Shown piece by piece: positions 21,801 through 36,800 of a DNA stretch of 64,000 nucleotides. The notes beneath the pieces were generated by a model, which was not told the DNA's origin, searched no databases, and saw nothing but the letters and a program-made list of their open reading frames with translations. Both the position numbers and the translations under genes were made by a program. This stretch comes from Porites lobata (taxonomy: Eukaryota; Cnidaria; Anthozoa; Scleractinia; Poritidae). The stretch covers positions 808,501-872,500 of the forward strand of contig CALNXK010000003.1 in assembly GCA_942486035.1 (NCBI GenBank), in the 5' to 3' direction. Numbering within the stretch: the first letter of the stretch is position 1; each line of letters opens with the position of its first letter.

Positions 21801-24800
21801 TCACCAGAAATCGTGAAGTGAAACAGCTTTATGTTGTTCCTATTAATGATGATGAATTCAGCATCACTCCAAGTGCTTTGAATGTGGGCTGCATGTATTT
21901 CGTTACATACATTCCAACGGACGTTACGGGTCAGCGCGTGTAGAGGTCAGCGGACCTAAATTGGAGAGCAACGCCATGCTAGGGGGGGGGCATTGGGGGT
22001 ACCCAATACCGCAATACCTTAAGAAAAATTGGGAAATACCGAAATACCGTGTCAAAAATCGACGAAATACTGATACCGCATTTATTTTCGGTCACGCTTA
22101 CTTAAAGTTGTATCCATCTCGCGTGTTTGTTTATCTCAAAGACATTTGCGGGTATTTCGAAATACCTTACAAATCTAGAGATCTAAAAAGAGACCTTTTA
22201 GCCAAGGTTTCAGAACTTGTAAAGGAATGTGACTGAGTGCAGCAAAAATAATTTCATTCTGCAACTTTCCTGCGCAAGAGTTTGAGTGCATGGTATGCTG
22301 TCCAATTTTATATGACAAGTTGTGCGTAGTGCATTGGTTATTATTATCTAAATATCGTAAATATTATTGTGGGAACAAATTCTGAAGCATTTTATAAAAT
22401 GAAGTTGCAAAATGAGTGAGGCACTTTCATCGATTTAAAAATCCTACCGGTCTCCTATCCTTTTTTATGATGTCCTCCCCGATATTTGGGTGACCCTATT
22501 CAGCAGAATGGCGGAATACATGTAATATTGTTAAATACGGAATATACGGAATACTCTAAAACATGGAATATACAGAATATTCTGTATTTGATTTGAACTG
22601 GACTGACAAAAAGGCAGAGGCAAAGAATACTCGGTTGTTTTGAAATATAAAAGAAAGAAATTTTTGTACTGCCGTAAGCCACACTATAGACCTTATGACG
22701 GTTTTGAAAGCCATCTTGACGGGTGAAGGGTCTTAGCTTGTATCACGGGAATCTAATGTCCGATAATTTTCATAAAACGGCTGTTCTAAAAAAAAGAATT
22801 GTCAACTTAAGCTTGACGGGATTATACTAACAATTAATGGTGGCCGCACCTGCGCCTAAATTTGTCCGGTCGCTTTCTTTAGATTTTCCAGACATTTGTC
22901 CGCAATTTTCCTGGGAAATTTTAGTCGGCAAGAACGAGAAAAAATTACACACAACACTGTATATTTTCACGCGGTTGTTTAACCGTCAAGATGGCCTCCA
23001 AAACAGTTATTTGATTTAGCGCCCTCCTTCCAATAAGCGTTCCCCCTTTCGAATAAGCGCCCCCTTCAAATGTGTTTTTTTAATAAGCGCTCCCATTCTA
23101 ATATTATATAAGAGTTCGGGTACGTATCAACCGAGGTTCATCTTCATTTAATAGCTCACAAATGAACGTGGTATTTCCACATTACAAAAACAGTGGTTTT
23201 ATGTCCATGTGAGTGCATAAAGTCTTCAAAGGAATGATCTCTGTTTCAAATTTTGTGGCGATTGCTCGGCTGGTCGTTCTGGCGAGGAAGAATCCAGGGA
23301 CAACAAGTCCGTTTTCCAGTCTCCTTGATCCATTACCTTAATTGACTTGCACTTTGTTCTTACTGCGAGTTCTTTTTAAGAAAAGTGACATATAAGGAAG
23401 GAAAGTTCCATCGGCAAATGCCCAACATGAGTTTCAAGGTAAGTCCCTCACGTTAACTGAGCATTCACCGCCGGCAGTATTTGTTACTGTTTCAGTTTCA
23501 AAGATTGTTCGTTTTTAAATAAATAATAAAGCTTTTTTTTTTTAACATTTGGTTGTTTCTCTACAAAGAAATAAGCGCCCTGTCCCGAATAAGCGTCCTC
23601 CCTTGAGCATGTTAAGGCACCAAAAGTAAATAAGCTGCCTCGGCGCTAAATCGAGTCATTACGGTAAGTCAATTAGCTTCAATTTTTTTACTTGTCACGC
23701 GCTTAAAACATGGTTCGAGTTATTGAGGGTAAAATTATATAGAAATGATCTGAAGGGAAACAAAAATTAGTATTACTTCGAGTTAGCACGAGGTTCGAGT
23801 CGGTAGCGAGGGTTCGGGTTGTTGGAGTCGACTGCTTTTTAAACGATTTGTCTCTTATCCTGCGTTTTAGAGTATTCCATGATTCCATATTTTAGAATAT
23901 TCCGTGTATTCCGCCATTCCGTTCCATCATTCCGTCAGTCCGCCATTCCACTGAATAGCGTCACTCCCGAAGTTTTGATGTCCAAGAAAATACTAAACGC
24001 GGGGCTAATCAGTGTGTTAAGAATTGAATCTGTTGGCTACATTTTATAGCGCCAGATACTAGTCCTTTGAGGAAAAAAAACTCAGTTTTCGCGACCAAGA
24101 TGTTCCTCGTTCCTGGGAGCGACAGTACTCTAACATCTCTCTTTTTTCCCTTGAAGGCAGACATTGGACATCGACATGAATGATTCTCGCCCGAGTAAAA
24201 AAAAACATCGGGTCAGATATCTTTCAATAGACCGCTGGCCAGAAGCGTCGACTCGTGACCCCACAACGCTCAGATCACGCTGAGGCCAAAACGGTGCGGC
24301 GGTTCGGGAACTTTTTCTTTTTAAGTCACCATCGCTTGAGAAAAAATAACATTACATTGTTTCACTTAATGCTTTCTGGCCGCGAAGAAGTTGTTTTCCT
24401 ATTTGTGCATTCGTTAGATTCCGCCGCCGTTTAGACAAATGACGTCAATGGCCGCCGTCACGCGACGACATTTTCCAGATTCAAGTTTCGTCAGCAGATG
24501 GTAATTTTCAGTTATTTTCTTTTTCTGCCTATTTTTCATCTTCCTTTCTCTTTCAATTCTACGTTCTTCTACTTAGGATGGTCTCTGAGCGCCTAGCAAG
24601 GATTAAAGTGGTGTTTACCACGCTATCCACGGCCGTATTGGCAACAGAGAAGTGTTTCGCCGAAGTAGCAAGATAACAGTAAACACGGTAACTTTGAACG
24701 TTTTGTACAACGTCAATATACTTTGGCCGAAAAATGTTTTTCCAGAATCGTAATGTATATTCCTCCAATGTCTGATTCATCACTGTGATTGCTTTCAACA

Positions 24801-27800
24801 GCGTTGGACTTTTGATAAATAATTATTTTAAAATCAGCTCCAGCGCTCTATCTAATTTAGTATGCAATATTTGAAAATTCATTTTTTATTCACTTCGGCC
24901 GCTTTTCGATGTTCATCGAATGATATTGCATTAAAAGGCCTTTTTCTTCATCACTGTGTAGTTTTCTCATTATTTTGCGTTGCGATAGTGATTTCTGAAC
25001 CGTTTTTTGCGAGGGCTTATTTTAGGCCTGATTTGGCTGCTATCAGACGGAAAAAGTTTGCGGCTCGATATTTCTCGTTTAAAGCGAAACTGAAACAAAA
25101 GAAATTCATTTTTGAATAGTATTCGGTAACCTCTACTTGTGAGATAAAAATCGGCCGATTTTATTTTTTAGCCGGAAATCATCGGTCGTTTCTTAGGCGC
25201 AGGGCCTCTTAAATGTCAGATGGAAGCCAACTTAAACGATACAACGATAAATAATTCTATATAGTCATTTGAAATTTAAGTACTCCAAGCCGTATTAATC
25301 CACGAATATTAGGGACTTTAAGATTCGCTACGGAGAGATGCTACTACGGCGACGTAACGTCAAAATCACTTCCGGTGACGTCAGGATCCAAGTTGTAGTG
25401 CTGCTTTGCCGCCAACTGTAGCCTTGTTTTCTGGTACAGCATATGCCGGTTAATAATGACATATTTAGGAGTACGGTAATCAAGGCATTTCTTCGTACCA
25501 GAAAACAACGCTCAGCCGGCGGGAAAGCCCTACTACAACTCCGGTGGTGACGTCACTGGAGGTGATTTTGAGGTCATGTCACCGTAGTAGCACCTCTCCT
25601 TAGAAAATCTTAAAGGGTTAAGACCAGTAACACCGTCATTCCTATAGGGGGAGGGGGCTCTTACCGTGACGGTCATTGATGGTTTTCTCATTTCCACCAC
25701 ATCTTGGGTAGCGAACCTCTGTTCCGTCTCCGCGACCGTTCCTTTGATAAACAGCTTAATGTTTCCGTCTGCCGCCAACTTTCCAATGTAGTCTGCGGCT
25801 GCGATCTTTAAAATCACGCTTTTTTCTAGGGAATAAACATAAATATTAAACGTAATTACCAACCTTCCATACAGCTTCATATACATAAGATTATTAATAA
25901 GGATTTTCCGTTTTTCGAACACCTCAATTCTGAGGAGAAATTAGTAAGTAAGCGCTTTCGATGTACGTATTTTCAGAGATATTGATAATCAAATTCTGTT
26001 ACATGATACAGGCTGTTTTGCCAGAGTATAATACCATCAACTGATGTGATACAACTCACTTTTACTCTGAAGATGACTAAAGTACAGGTTGTAGAAACGT
26101 CGGTCACTGTCAACAACAACAGTCCTACTCAGGACTACGTTCACCCGGACGATCAAACTCAACCTACTTTTGAAATGACTCCTGGGTTCAAACCTTTCAT
26201 GGCTAGAAATTGTTTTCTCAACAGCGCGCTCTATTAGGCTATATGTACACAACCGGGGGGAGATACTTCCAGAAAAATTGGGTGGGGGTGTTCGGCACGC
26301 TTCTTGAAACCCTTGAAACCCTTCCCCTATTTCAGACAAAAATCTGTGATTTTCCCTACCCTATTTCAGACTTGATCAAAAATTTAATACCTTATTTGAG
26401 ACCTGACCCTTAAATCAATACCCTATTTCGGACCTGCCTTATCATCAGTTCCCTAGGTCAGACCAATATTAAAGGCAACGTTTATACCCTTTTATTAAGT
26501 AGGATACAACTGTACAAAGTTTCGAGCTTAAAATTCCACACTATGAAGCAGGTTGCATAATGGGCCTTCATAAATACAGAATACGTGCCTACCTAAGGAC
26601 TAGAGTTCACAAACCATACCCTATTTCAGACCAAAACGGCTAATTAGTGAAAACCAGCGAGTGGTCTACAATAAATGCTGCGTTCTGATTGGTTGAGCTA
26701 CCACTAGGCTATATGTTATAGCCCACTAGTAGCGAAAAGCGCTGGCTTTTTGGTGGCAAAAAAGGATTTACAGTACTTTCCGAGGCGGGGCAAAGAAAAA
26801 AATTGTGATTCTTGGGAAACAAAATTAACCAGTTTCTCCAGGGACCAAACATGAAGTGATTTGTTATATATCCCACAAAGACAAACTTTTACGTGAACAA
26901 TTTTATGAAAGTAAATCTAAGTGAGTGATCAACATTTGCAGTAATCATAAATACAAACTCCGTTTTACGACCACCTACTTACAACGGACACTTCATTATT
27001 AGGGACAGTTTGGTTTTTGCCTGGGGGAAAGAAAGCTCTTACATTTTCTCTAATTCGGGAACCCCCTAATACGGATCGCCCATTAAGACGTACACTTTCT
27101 ATCGCCCCCCCTCCCCCTCCCCCCCCTCCCAGTATCCGTGTTAACAGGGTGTGACTGTACCTTCTTTCCCAGCAAGATGCAAAGTTTCTCTTTTCTGCTT
27201 AAGGTCTCTGGCTGGCATTCCTGTGTAGAAAGCTAAAACCGAAGTGATGTTCAACTTCACAGTTCTCTTTTCGTTGGACTTGTTCTGCACAACGACTTTG
27301 ACATCAAAGCTGTCTCCGATATCGATATCATCAGCAACTTGCAAAGAAAACTGAACGTCCTCTTTGTCTGCCTTGTAAATGTCGAACTCTCTTCGGGTGC
27401 TAAACTTGTTAGCGAATTCAACAGCATCCCTTTCCTTTTGGGAGCCTGTTAACAAGACACAAGCGCGCGTGTAAATTGAGAAGGTCGGGTACAATATTAG
27501 TAATTTAACCAAATGTCGTATCGTATGGGAATGGGCCCTTTTTTCAACGCTTCGCGTTCTTCCCTCAGGTAATAGAGAGAGGTGTGACGTCACGTAACCA
27601 TGGATTACAACAATAGGGAGCTTAAGCAACGACGACGGCGACGGCAACGAAAACGGGTAAAAAGCAATAGTTTAATAAAGCAAAACAACAACTTTGCAAG
27701 TGCATCACGGTTTTTTGTACATTTCTTAGCCGTCGTTGCACGACGGCGACATGAAAATTCCTAATTTCACACCCCCGCTTTATGAAGTAAGAGAACACAA

Positions 27801-30800
27801 CACAAAAATTTCCTTTATTTTCTTCTAAACCTAGATACGGTCCTTGCGGATTCAACTCGAAAACATTTAACCAACATTTGGCAAATTAACCGAAAATGAA
27901 TATGAGCGATGAAGTTAATCGGCGTCCATATTTCTTTGCCTGATTCTTAAACTGACCGCAGTTACTTATCAAAAGATGACCAGGCCTTGTAAATTCACGG
28001 AGAATTAGCAACAGGCTGCGCTTCACTCTAAAGAACTATGCTAAAAACGGTCATCATTTTCACCACCACCACCATAATCATCATCATTAGCATCATCAGC
28101 ATCGATCATCACTCAGGGTATCATCACCATCACCACGATCATCACCATCATTATCATCATTAGCATCATCAGCATCGATCATCACTCAGCGTATCATCAC
28201 CATCACCACGATCATCATCATCATCATCATCATAAACATCACTACAATCATCACCATCATCATCATCAACACCACCACCAAAATCCTTCACAGTTTAAAT
28301 GCTAAACCGAGATAAAAAAAAATTACTGAATGTACCTTCTGGATGTTTGTAACCTCTGGTCACATCAAGCCTCGCGGTTGAACCCGGCATTTTGGTACTG
28401 ATATACTTGCCAATGCTATATTTGTCGATGTAATGCGCCTTCATTGACCCATCATCATCATCCACGTCCCAATACACGCGATCACCGTTCACTTCAGCAA
28501 ATATGAAGCCAGTGTCATAAGGTAGATACACCTCTCCATTCTTAATTGCGTTCACGGAAGCCGGGCCACAGCGGAACACACCTGAGAGAAATAAAACGAA
28601 AGTACTGAACATCAGCCACAATAGAGAGGAGACGTTTGACGTCACGTTACCATGGTAGCAAGATTGCTGGATCTTAACATTCCTTCTTCACAGAGACGAC
28701 CATTTGCATTGTAGAACGATAGAAGAAAATTAGTATGGACTACCGTTTTGTTCCTGAGTGCAATCAGGCACAGTAAAGTCATTCATGTCACTTTTTTCGT
28801 TTTTTTTTCCCCCGCATTATTTGCAGGACCAAGGTTAGATCCAGAAAATTTTGCTACTACGGCAACGTGACGAAACGAGTTCTCAGAAGGGTCAATTTCT
28901 TATGACAGTGGAGGTTTCCTTTAAGAAACAGGATGAAAATGCATACCTTCACTTGTCTCTTGGGGAGTGGCATCGTGCGCTTGCCATCCATCATGTCCGT
29001 CTGGTAAATCAGTGCGCTTGAACCATGACTCGTTCCAGACGTGAAAGTTCCTGAGAATGACCCGGTGAGAGGTAAATTATTTCTGACTTCCTTTCCATTA
29101 AGAGGAAAACCTTAAGCCTCAACAACTAGTGTTTTTGTCTTTTGCTGTGTCGGCAAGTTTAGATAATCGGGAGTGACAAGCATCTAGATGAGAGTGCTGA
29201 AATATTTCTCAACAATAAGTTAAGTTGTGGCGATTTCTTAACTATCATCTAAAATTTTAGCCCATTTTGCAGCTGTTAGGAAATTCTATAGATCTTCGAT
29301 CTCTTTGGTTGAACAAAACGTCATTTCCCAGCAGTGACGGTAAACGTTTTTAATAATTCTCATCTTTTGAGCTGAGCCTAATCTAGACCCCCAAATAGAC
29401 CAATCAAAGAGTCATTAAACGAGATTGAAAAAAGGAGGGAGAGGCAGAAAAAGGAAACGATAACTCTGCTAATTGGGATCTCACCAGATGGAGTCATTGA
29501 GATCGTTCAAAGGATTCCCTTCCTCGTCAAAATGGAAGTCGATAGTCATGCTGCCGTCCGTGTCGTGGGCTGACTCAAAGTTTGTCACGCTACGGGTGGG
29601 TAGACCCAGTGCTCGCAACACTGATAGAAGAGAAAGAATATGTTTATGTACGGAATACAAATTAAAATAGATAAATAAATAAATAAGTTCATCTAGTTAA
29701 GAAAAGACATGAGAAGATTGTTCTTGTAAAGTTTCCATCGAAAAGACTACAAGTCTTAAGACAAAAGGCCGCCTCCGTTCTAGTTTGAAGGAGTCCGCGG
29801 CTCGTTTAACATTGGAATCTGTTATCATCATCATCATCATCACCTGCATCATCACCGATACTTTGAATCGGTAAACCTAGTTACCTTCTAATTGCGAACT
29901 GCCGGTGTGGCTTCAGCCATGTTAACCGTTTTATGCTGAAGACGGTCTCCACGTTCTTTTTAACTCACGTTTCAGGTACTGATGTATCCTAAGCTTTTGT
30001 AAGTTAAACACCAGGTTCGCTCTTTTCGTCCGATTGTCCGCACAACATGTGGACAATCATTCTTTTAAATACTCACGTGTTGTGACCAATCCAGAGAAGA
30101 CCCAGCATTGTCCGTACTTCACATTGAACTTTTTCTTCCAAAACTTTTCTAATATTTCCACACTTCCGGTCCAAGCGGTTGGCTTGGTAGTGTTTTTGGG
30201 GTATGTCTCCGTCCAACGACCAAACAGGATGCCCCCATCGCTGTCATTGTAATTAGCCTACATGAAGAATTCACAAAAAGGCTTACCGTATAAGACCAAG
30301 TTGAGTTATCGTTAAAAGTTATGGTAAGGGTTACGATCACCTGTTACAGATGCATCAGTTAATGAAAGATAGTATATTAGATGGGTGCTTAAATTTCTTC
30401 GGAAATTTGGCGGGTCCGCTTCGTAGCGTAGTGGTACGTTAGAGAGGTTAGCATACGGAAGGCCTGGGTTCGATTCTGGGTTGCGAATAAACGATTGGCG
30501 CTAGAAATAACCAAAACAAATTAGATATATAAAATCCCACACAGCAGGGTGAAGAAGGGTTGAACTGCAACCGTACCATGTCTTAGTTTCCTGTACTTGT
30601 GCCTTAGCTTTTGTCTCCTATTTCGCTAGCGTGCACACAAGCCTAAGTACTTGGAAATCGCTCTATTTTGCGGTGCTGTGTTTTATGCTTGCGTCTCTGT
30701 GAGGCACCTTCTATTGCGGGGCAATTTTTTTACCATCCACTCTAACTCAGCTTGACGGATATGAGACGTGGTCCCCGCATCAACACTCCTTAACGGCAAG

Positions 30801-33800
30801 GATAATCAGCCACACTTGTAAAGCCCATCAGCGCCAATCGGTCAGTATAACCTGGATACCAGTCCTTTACAAACACAACCAGCGATGTTGTAGACACAAA
30901 ACAACAAAAAACAACAATTCCTCATTGATCGGGTGCCTTCCTAAGGAGAGGTCAAGTGAGATTCTACTACTTACCATGGCTGAGATAACTCGCACCACAG
31001 AGACTGGACTAGACCTTCCAAATGGAGATAGATGTGCTTTATTGAGAAGCCAGAGGGCACAATCTAGAGAGACATCTTCAAACTAGCAAGGAGAAAAAAA
31101 AAATTAACAAACGTCGACGTAGGAAACATCTCACAGAAACAAAGAATACTTGACTGTACTCCAGGTGTATTAGGTTTAATAATGAAATGAGAACAAACTT
31201 TTTATATTTACAAATCATATTAGAGTTATACAAGCGTCCGTATAAAAGAGAAAAAAAAGGATACAAACATTTTAAAGTGTCGGAGAAGAGAGAAAGGGAG
31301 GCTGTCTTTTAACTAATTACAACAATTCTACGCATATTTTTGTTTCAATTGAATAACACATCGACGAAAAATGATGAAGAAGAAAGCTATACAGTTAACT
31401 CTGTAAGACGGAAACCGTTAGGGCTTTCACTAAGAGACCGTACGGTCTTACAGGTGTCTGTCTTGCAAAGAGTAAGGCAAGGTGTCGTTACGGTCTCCGT
31501 TTTAGGGAGGTGCATGCCCATTAAAAAAAAAAAAAACAGTCATACGACACTGTAAATGGCTGACGAACAGCTGATGTCGGTTTTTAAAGAGGGGGTTCAT
31601 GCATCTTATAGGGTTGCCTGCTTAACAACGGTCCCAAGAGTGACCAACATCACCCGTAAATCCTCTTTTAAGCCCCTCGGGGTTATTCACAAGGGACAAG
31701 GGTTTATGGAGGATTTACGGTAATATAATTTCTTCCAACAACTTCAATGCATCAAAAAGAGATCAATCACGATCATCTAATTCTTTAAGGAAGCGTGTGG
31801 AGATCAATCTGAAGAATTTTAAGTGGATGTTGGGGCTTAAAGGATTGAGAAAGAGTTGACTGTAATCGTTTAATACCTGGCCAAAAGTCCAAGGTATTCC
31901 CGTATTATGCCTGGAACTCCCCACCCAGATGTTACCAGTATCAGCTAAGACGTATTCATTCCGCTCCACATCGTTTTCCATGTATGCCACATCATCTGAA
32001 GATACAAAAGCAACGGAAAAGGATCAAACGGTGAGTATTGTAAAGAGAACTGGTGATAAGTTTAAATAACCTGACACCGACGATCTCATTTTATCACAGT
32101 GCAGCTGTACGCATACATCTTTAAGAGAATGAACTTCTTATGCTAAAAGGTGTTCGTTACAAAGTGGTTAGTCCCACTGAAGTTTCACTGGCTGAAGTTA
32201 TAAGACAGTATGGGTGTCACTAACCTTTGCACCAAGCATTAAACAGGACGCACACTTTATCGTCATCCTTGTATCTAAACACCAATTTACTTCCGTCAGC
32301 GTCCTTCATTATGGTCTCCACGAACACCTCGTATTGACCAATCATAGCTTTCGCTGAAGGCATGACCGTGAAACGCACGGTTTTACCGCTGACCTGCTTG
32401 ACTTTTATTCCCCACTGGGTGGTAGAAAGGGTTTGGCGTAGCAAGGCGCGGATAACAGAACCCTTGCTTTCCTGCGGGCGTCTCCCTATAAGACCAATTT
32501 GGAATAAAAGAGATTGTAAAGAATTGGAAATTATATTTGAATTTGAGCGTTTGGGTCTTCTAGAATATCTGGTTGGCCCACAGCAGTGTAGGAAAGAGAG
32601 GACTAGATAAACTGCACGTGTCTACAGGCTCGTTAGAGGGTCACAAAAAACATTCTTTTGCATCTTCGGAATGGTGGAATTGTCCAACAACTGAGTTATT
32701 TACCGAAGTGAGGTTAAATAGTGTTGGATTAAGTGCTAACTATAACCTGCTACTCTTTCCTTACACATAGGTGTAAAATAAATTACCCTGTTCTAGGCTG
32801 TAAGATAGTAGGGAGAACGTAAGGAGAAAAGTTGGGCCAAAACCACCTTCTTCCCGCCCTTTTTCGCTCGCTCGCTTTTTCTTTGCACGCCCGCCTTTTC
32901 TGCTCGTGTGCACTGACCGAGAGCCTACGGGCCAAGTAAAATGAGCACAGGAAACAACAGCGAGGTGGTGGGGGTAGGGAGAGAGGGTGAAGTAACCTTC
33001 ATCCTCTCTCCCTTCTCCTTTCTTCTGCTTTCCACACCCCCGCCCCCTCCACTCTCCATTTTGCGCCACTCTCCTGAACGCCTGGAACAAGCTTGGGGTC
33101 ATCTTTTCTCAACAGAAGTGAAAACTACGACATCGAGGAGAAAATCAGATGCCGTTGATCTCTTTGCAAGAGATCAGGAAAGAGCCCAAAAAAACTGTTC
33201 TTTAGTTTGATATAGCTACCAGCACGGTGGATGTTTGTGTGACCTACTGGCCTCGGAACGTCTGTTTACTGACCTGAGCAAACTTTAAACTTGGGTAGTT
33301 GATTATGCACCCAGTACCCATGCTTTTCGTTCAATTTTGCGCGTTCGTAACCTTTTCTTAGGTTGAGAATCGTGTTTCTTATATGGGCAGGAGCCCATAT
33401 GAGATAATGGTTTTAATAGTTACATAAATAAAAAATTGAAACGCAGGCTTATGAAACAAACCTGTTACAAACTGTAGAACAACGACGTCAGAATCCGGCT
33501 TGTACTCTCTGTTAAACTTCACAGTGACTTCAAATTCCTGACCTCTCCTGATGATTAGCTGTTCATGTTCGTAGTCCTCAGTCCTATGAGCCTTGCGGTT
33601 TTGTTCTACGTGGAAATCAATTTCCTCTGGTTTCAGCTGAGATGCTGTAAATATAGTAAAAACATTACTACATGACTGTATATTGATTATCGAATCAAGA
33701 CCTAATGCATCACAGTCACGTGGTTTTAACATTGCTTTGTGCTGGCCATATGTTGCTTAAAGTACAGTGTATGATTAGCCTAACGCCCTATGTTTCATAG

Positions 33801-36800
33801 AAAGGGCGAAAAAACGGATAAAATCCTAGTAGATCAACATGATTAACACCATTACCGTCAGGTGGCTTTTGGGGTGGTGTCATACTAGAACTGAATTGTA
33901 TCCAGAGCGTTTCATTCCTCCCTGCGCTTTCATTCTATACTCTAGCCGAGTCTATGGTCTTTTAGTAAAATCCAACTAGTGGTCTATTATCAATGCTGCG
34001 CTCTGATTGGTTGAGCTACTACTATATGTTATAGCCCACTAGTAGCGAAAAGCGCCGGCTTTTTGGCGGCAAAAAAGGATTGAAGACTAGCGTTAACTAG
34101 CTAAAGTTGTTTTTTCCAGATATCTTTGACCAACTAGTTGGATTTTACTAAAACAATTATTTCCCTCGCCCTCATGGCCTCTGAGTAAAAAGCCTATGAG
34201 GCCGCTATTGACTCAGAGCCCATTCGGGCTCGAGGAATAATTGTTTAAATACTGCCATGTGAGACCATTGCTGTATAATATTATTATTACTGACGGACAA
34301 CTCTCTTGGTGCCTAATGATATAATCACACTATCTGTACCTCTGTAATAAAAACATCGCTGTAATACTGACACTATGTTCTTCATCGGAATATTTATCGT
34401 CTTACCTTGGGGTTTCTTCTTGTCGATCTTTAGAGCCTTGTTCAAAGCTCTAAACTTGTCGTCAGATAACACCTTTGTCCTCCCTTCCAAACCTTCACTG
34501 GCACCCATTTTGAATATCACATGGCTTCTCGAGTCAACACTGACAAAAAAGAGTTCCCTTAGAAATTTGTAACATAAGGTTTTTGGTGGTTCTTTGCCTT
34601 AGTTTACCACGTGCAGAAACAAATCAGCGAAAAAGAAATGAAACCAAACAAACATAAAAAAAATCATCGAACCTCACATGAAAGTCAATTGAAACTAAAA
34701 GGACATTTGCGAATTTCGGGATCGTTTGTAAGGCTACAAGTAAAACAGCCAACAAAAAAATGCAACTTGTTTTGTAAGTAATTGAGACATTGCTGCAAAA
34801 CGAGTCGTGTGTTCCGATAGGATAAAATTACCCAGGAGTCACGCCATAAACATGCGGAGTCAGGTCATTTGCTGCATAAGAAGTTAATATGCCTTGGGCC
34901 GCGGTACTTCAAATGCACAACATGTGCAGATTTTATTGCAAAAAATAGAACTACTCTCAACTTTCAGCAACACATTAACTTTTCGCAACGTACAACAACC
35001 TAAATTGCCGCATGACTGATTTCATTCGTGGGTGGTTATAAACTCGCAATATCGCTTTTTAGCTTGTTTTTGCACTGAGCAATGTTTCAAAGCAACTGAG
35101 TTGCACGTTTTTATTGACCATTCCACTGTACTTAAAGCTTACGCTACATAACGGCTTTGATCACGCGATGAGAAAATTTTTAGGTCTGAGTTTTTAAGGG
35201 CGTGATTTCCGTTTAATAAGGAGCGTTCCAGGAAATTAAGAAATAGACACCATCTCCCCACCAAAACTGCCACCGCCCCGTAAATTCGTGGAACATCATT
35301 GATTGCATCAGGTCCCTTACAAAAACTAATAAATACGGACAATAATAAACTTAGGTGACTCGACCCAGTTTTTTTGTGGTTGTACCATCCTACTTTGAAG
35401 CTCTCTGGTATCCCCACCTTTACTTTTATCGTAAGTCTAACACATAGAATGGATAACATATAGATCAATCTACAATATAACATAAAATTTTTGGCGATCG
35501 GAGTAAATGTCACGTGGTTATAATGCCACGCCCCTTTGAGGTCTGAGTCGAAAATCTGCTGTTGCCGGCATTTTTTCGTGAAAATCTCTCGGCTACACAT
35601 AGTGCCCATTAGTGCCTTGCGCTGAACAGAGTTTCACCAAAATCGCAAAGACCCAATTCGAGAAATTTAGCGGTTTCCAAATTTAGGTCATAATTTATGC
35701 GAAAATGATAAGCAAACTTTACACGGATTATATCTAATAAACTATGAGATTCATCTCTTTATTTTGGGCATCGTTATAACAGATGGGTCCTTGCAAGTCA
35801 GCAAACGCTTTAGGGCCTTGTAAATGCGCGCGATTTCGAGCAAAGCAAACATATAGAAATTACAGTTTTCGCTATTAGTGTGTAGCACTTCTTGATTTTT
35901 TTTGCAAAGGCACAAGAAGCACGAGAATTGATTAAAAATTGTGAGTTAAACCTCTATGTATCACGCGATGGCCCGTCTCACTGTACCAAAATTATCATAT
36001 CTCGGTGAGCATTCCGAAGTCAGCCAAGCGCGGTCATTGCACGCGTGCTGAACAAGAATGCTGCATAATGACAGACTAGAAACAATAGACAACTCCCAAA
36101 GCACAAACTCAGCCAAAACGCTAAAAATCTTCACTGTTTACTTAGACTGCAAAACAGTCCGAATTTTTGCGTATTCAAGAACGCGCGAGCAGTCAAACAA
36201 AAGGTCTGGAACGAGGCTGAAAACAGGGAGCGAGACTGGGGAGAGACGCTAAAAATACGCCTCTCACGCCCTTCGGACCGCGCGTAAGACTCTTACGCCA
36301 CCCTTTACCGATTTCTTTACTGATTTTGAGAAAAAAACCGACTGTTTTGCAGTCTACTGTTTACTCAAGTTTGGGCTTAAAGAAGATAATGTCAAAGTTT
36401 TTCAATGACCATGAAATTCAGAGTCCGGGTAGTTAGTTAATCAATTGTGGCCCTGAAAACATTTGAAGGAAAAAAAACTAGGAATTTTTAAGAAAATGGT
36501 TTTTTCGTGAGAAGGACTCTTAAAAGCTGACAAACGTCAACAAATAGCGAAAACTGTAATTTCTATATGTTTGCTTTGCTCGAAATCGCGCGCATTTACA
36601 AGGCCCTAAAGCGTTTTGCTGACTTGCAAGGACCCATCTGTTATAACGATGCCCAAAATAAAGAGATGAATCTCATAGTTTATTAGATATAATCCGTGTA
36701 AAGTTTGCTTATCATTTTCGCATAAATTATGACCTAAATTTGGAAACCGCTAAATTTCTCGAATTGGGTCTTTGCGATTTTGGTGAAACTCTGTTCAGCG

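Noticed and set aside
21061..25119. Paired frames MQYLKI... and MKAITV... on opposite strands
   Set aside because: Both pairs come from the 720 bp inverted arms of the TTAA-flanked element and match no known protein.
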